Assembly (NCBI GenBank): GCA_034430255.1
Contig: DAOUEU010000148.1
Coordinates: 1-6,993 of the forward strand
Origin: DATKYK01 sp034430255
GTDB taxonomy: Bacteria > Chloroflexota > Dehalococcoidia > E44-bin15
Reading direction: 5' to 3'
DNA: 6,993 nucleotides
The notes beneath the pieces were generated by a model, which made no database searches, had not been told where the DNA came from, and worked only from the letters and a program-made list of their open reading frames with translations. The translations under genes and the position numbers were made by a program. Below, in pieces: positions 6,009-6,993 of the stretch (positions within the stretch are counted from its first letter, which is position 1; each line of letters begins with the position of its first letter).

Positions 6009-6993
6009 ATGGTTCGAGATAAGACCATAGTTCTGGGTGTCACCGGCAGTATCGCTGCCTATAAGGCGGTGGAGCTGGCAAGTAAGCTCACCCAGGATGG
6101 GGCGCGGGTGGATGTGGTGATGACCAGGTCGGCGCAGGAGTTTGTCACGCCGATGACATTTCGCAGCGTCACCCATCGTCCGGTAGTTACCGAGATGTTT
6201 GACCTGGAGTCCGAGTTTAGCATCGAGCATGTATCCCTGGCTGAGCGGGCAGATCTGGTGGTCATCGCTCCAGCTACAGCTAACATCATCGCTAAGCTGT
6301 CTGGGGGTATCGCCGACGACATACTCAGTTGCACCTTGCTTGCCACTAGAGCGCCTGTGCTGGTGGCACCGGCGATGAATGTGAATATGTATGAGAATGA
6401 GATTACTCAGGAGAATATCGCTAGGCTAAAGAAAAGGGGCTATAAATTTATCGGTCCGGTTGAGGGTCGGTTAGCCTCCGGTGCCTGGGGATTGGGTCGC
6501 TTTGCTGAGATAGATGACATCCTGGGCGCGATCCATCAGGCGCTGGGCCGTGCTGGTGACCTGGCAGGACGAAAGATCGTGGTGAGTGCCGGGGGCACTC
6601 AGGAGCCTATCGACCCGGCGCGTTATATCGGCAATCGCTCCTCAGGGAAAATGGGCTATGCGCTGGCTGAGGCGGCCCGCGACCGTGGGGCGGAGGTGGT
6701 TCTGGTGAGTGCCCCGACTGCCCTTGCTCTTCCCATCGGCGTAGCTTTAGTTCAGGTGCAGACCACCCTCCAGATGAGAGATGCCGTCAATAGTGCGATC
6801 CGGCAGGCTGACGCACTCATCATGGCTGCTGCTCCTGTCGATTATCGTTCGGCTTCAATTTCCGAAAGGAAGATCAAGAGGGGGACGGAGTCTCTCAGTC
6901 TGGAGCTGGTAGAAAACCCGGATATACTTGGCGAGGTCAAGGGGGGGGAAGGCGGTCTTGTCAGGGTTGGGTTTGCCGCGGAGAGCGAGAACC
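6009..6993 (+). CDS. coaBC: Bifunctional phosphopantothenoylcysteine decarboxylase / phosphopantothenate-cysteine ligase CoaBC, truncated at right edge
   Basis: CoaB joins 4'-phosphopantothenate to cysteine (CTP-dependent) and CoaC decarboxylates the product with FMN to 4'-phosphopantetheine. The first 328 codons are visible out of about 400 usual, so only the C-terminal part is missing. CoaC domain (about 1-180): GVTGSIAAYKA (10-20), IEHVSLA (72-78) with catalytic His74, IAPATAN (86-92), PAMNVNMYEN (121-130) with Asn124, and GRLASGAWGLGR (153-164). CoaB domain (about 188 onward): SAGGTQEPIDP (193-203), GNRSSGKMG (208-216) with Asn209, MAAAPVDYR (272-280), KIKR (288-291) and GFAAES (321-326). 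The LASG segment has Ser157 where E. coli, as I recall, has the catalytic Cys158 (LACG). ATG 6009 has a strong AGGAGAGGAG ribosome site just upstream, starting inside the coaX stop region. Transcription is presumably shared with coaX. Confidence 0.95.
   Translation, partial: MVRDKTIVLGVTGSIAAYKAVELASKLTQDGARVDVVMTRSAQEFVTPMTFRSVTHRPVVTEMFDLESEFSIEHVSLAERADLVVIAPATANIIAKLSGGIADDILSCTLLATRAPVLVAPAMNVNMYENEITQENIARLKKRGYKFIGPVEGRLASGAWGLGRFAEIDDILGAIHQALGRAGDLAGRKIVVSAGGTQEPIDPARYIGNRSSGKMGYALAEAARDRGAEVVLVSAPTALALPIGVALVQVQTTLQMRDAVNSAIRQADALIMAAAPVDYRSASISERKIKRGTESLSLELVENPDILGEVKGGEGGLVRVGFAAESEN

Overview
The window carries two divergently transcribed blocks of core metabolism, with their promoters in a gap of about 145 bp (3168-3311). 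No mobile elements, tRNA or rRNA genes, CRISPR arrays or phage genes are visible. Coding density is high and no gene-free stretch exceeds 300 bases. The style is that of an anaerobic bacterium with moderately high GC and frequent GTG/TTG starts. The protein set (ThyX, FolD, a divergent formate-THF ligase, type III pantothenate kinase, fused CoaBC) would fit Chloroflexota, perhaps Dehalococcoidia. That placement is an impression from protein style, not a demonstrated assignment.

Minus-strand block (read right to left, 3223 to 1): a near-consensus sigma-70-type promoter drives thyX, which overlaps folD by 4 bp. FolD is followed 21 bp later by an amidohydrolase-fold protein, then by the N-terminal 180 codons of a formate-tetrahydrofolate ligase (fhs), which runs off the left edge. 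This is a folate one-carbon operon. Fhs makes 10-formyl-THF from formate, FolD interconverts 10-formyl-THF and 5,10-methylene-THF, and ThyX uses methylene-THF to make dTMP. The amidohydrolase-like protein is the unexplained member. It has the family fold signatures, but several positions that normally bind the metal are replaced.

Plus-strand block (3269 to 6993): acpS, nnr, coaX and the first 328 codons of coaBC, tightly packed (23 bp overlap, 1 bp gap, 10 bp gap). CoaX phosphorylates pantothenate, CoaBC carries out the next two CoA steps, AcpS spends CoA to activate acyl carrier protein, and Nnr repairs damaged NAD(P)H. It is a CoA and cofactor-maintenance operon that continues past the right edge.

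The window is mostly ordinary housekeeping, and I found no clearly new multi-gene system. The best leads are the degenerate-site amidohydrolase inside the folate operon, the non-classical active-site motif in Fhs, a Ser at the usual catalytic Cys position of CoaBC, and a three-cysteine C-terminal cluster in ThyX.
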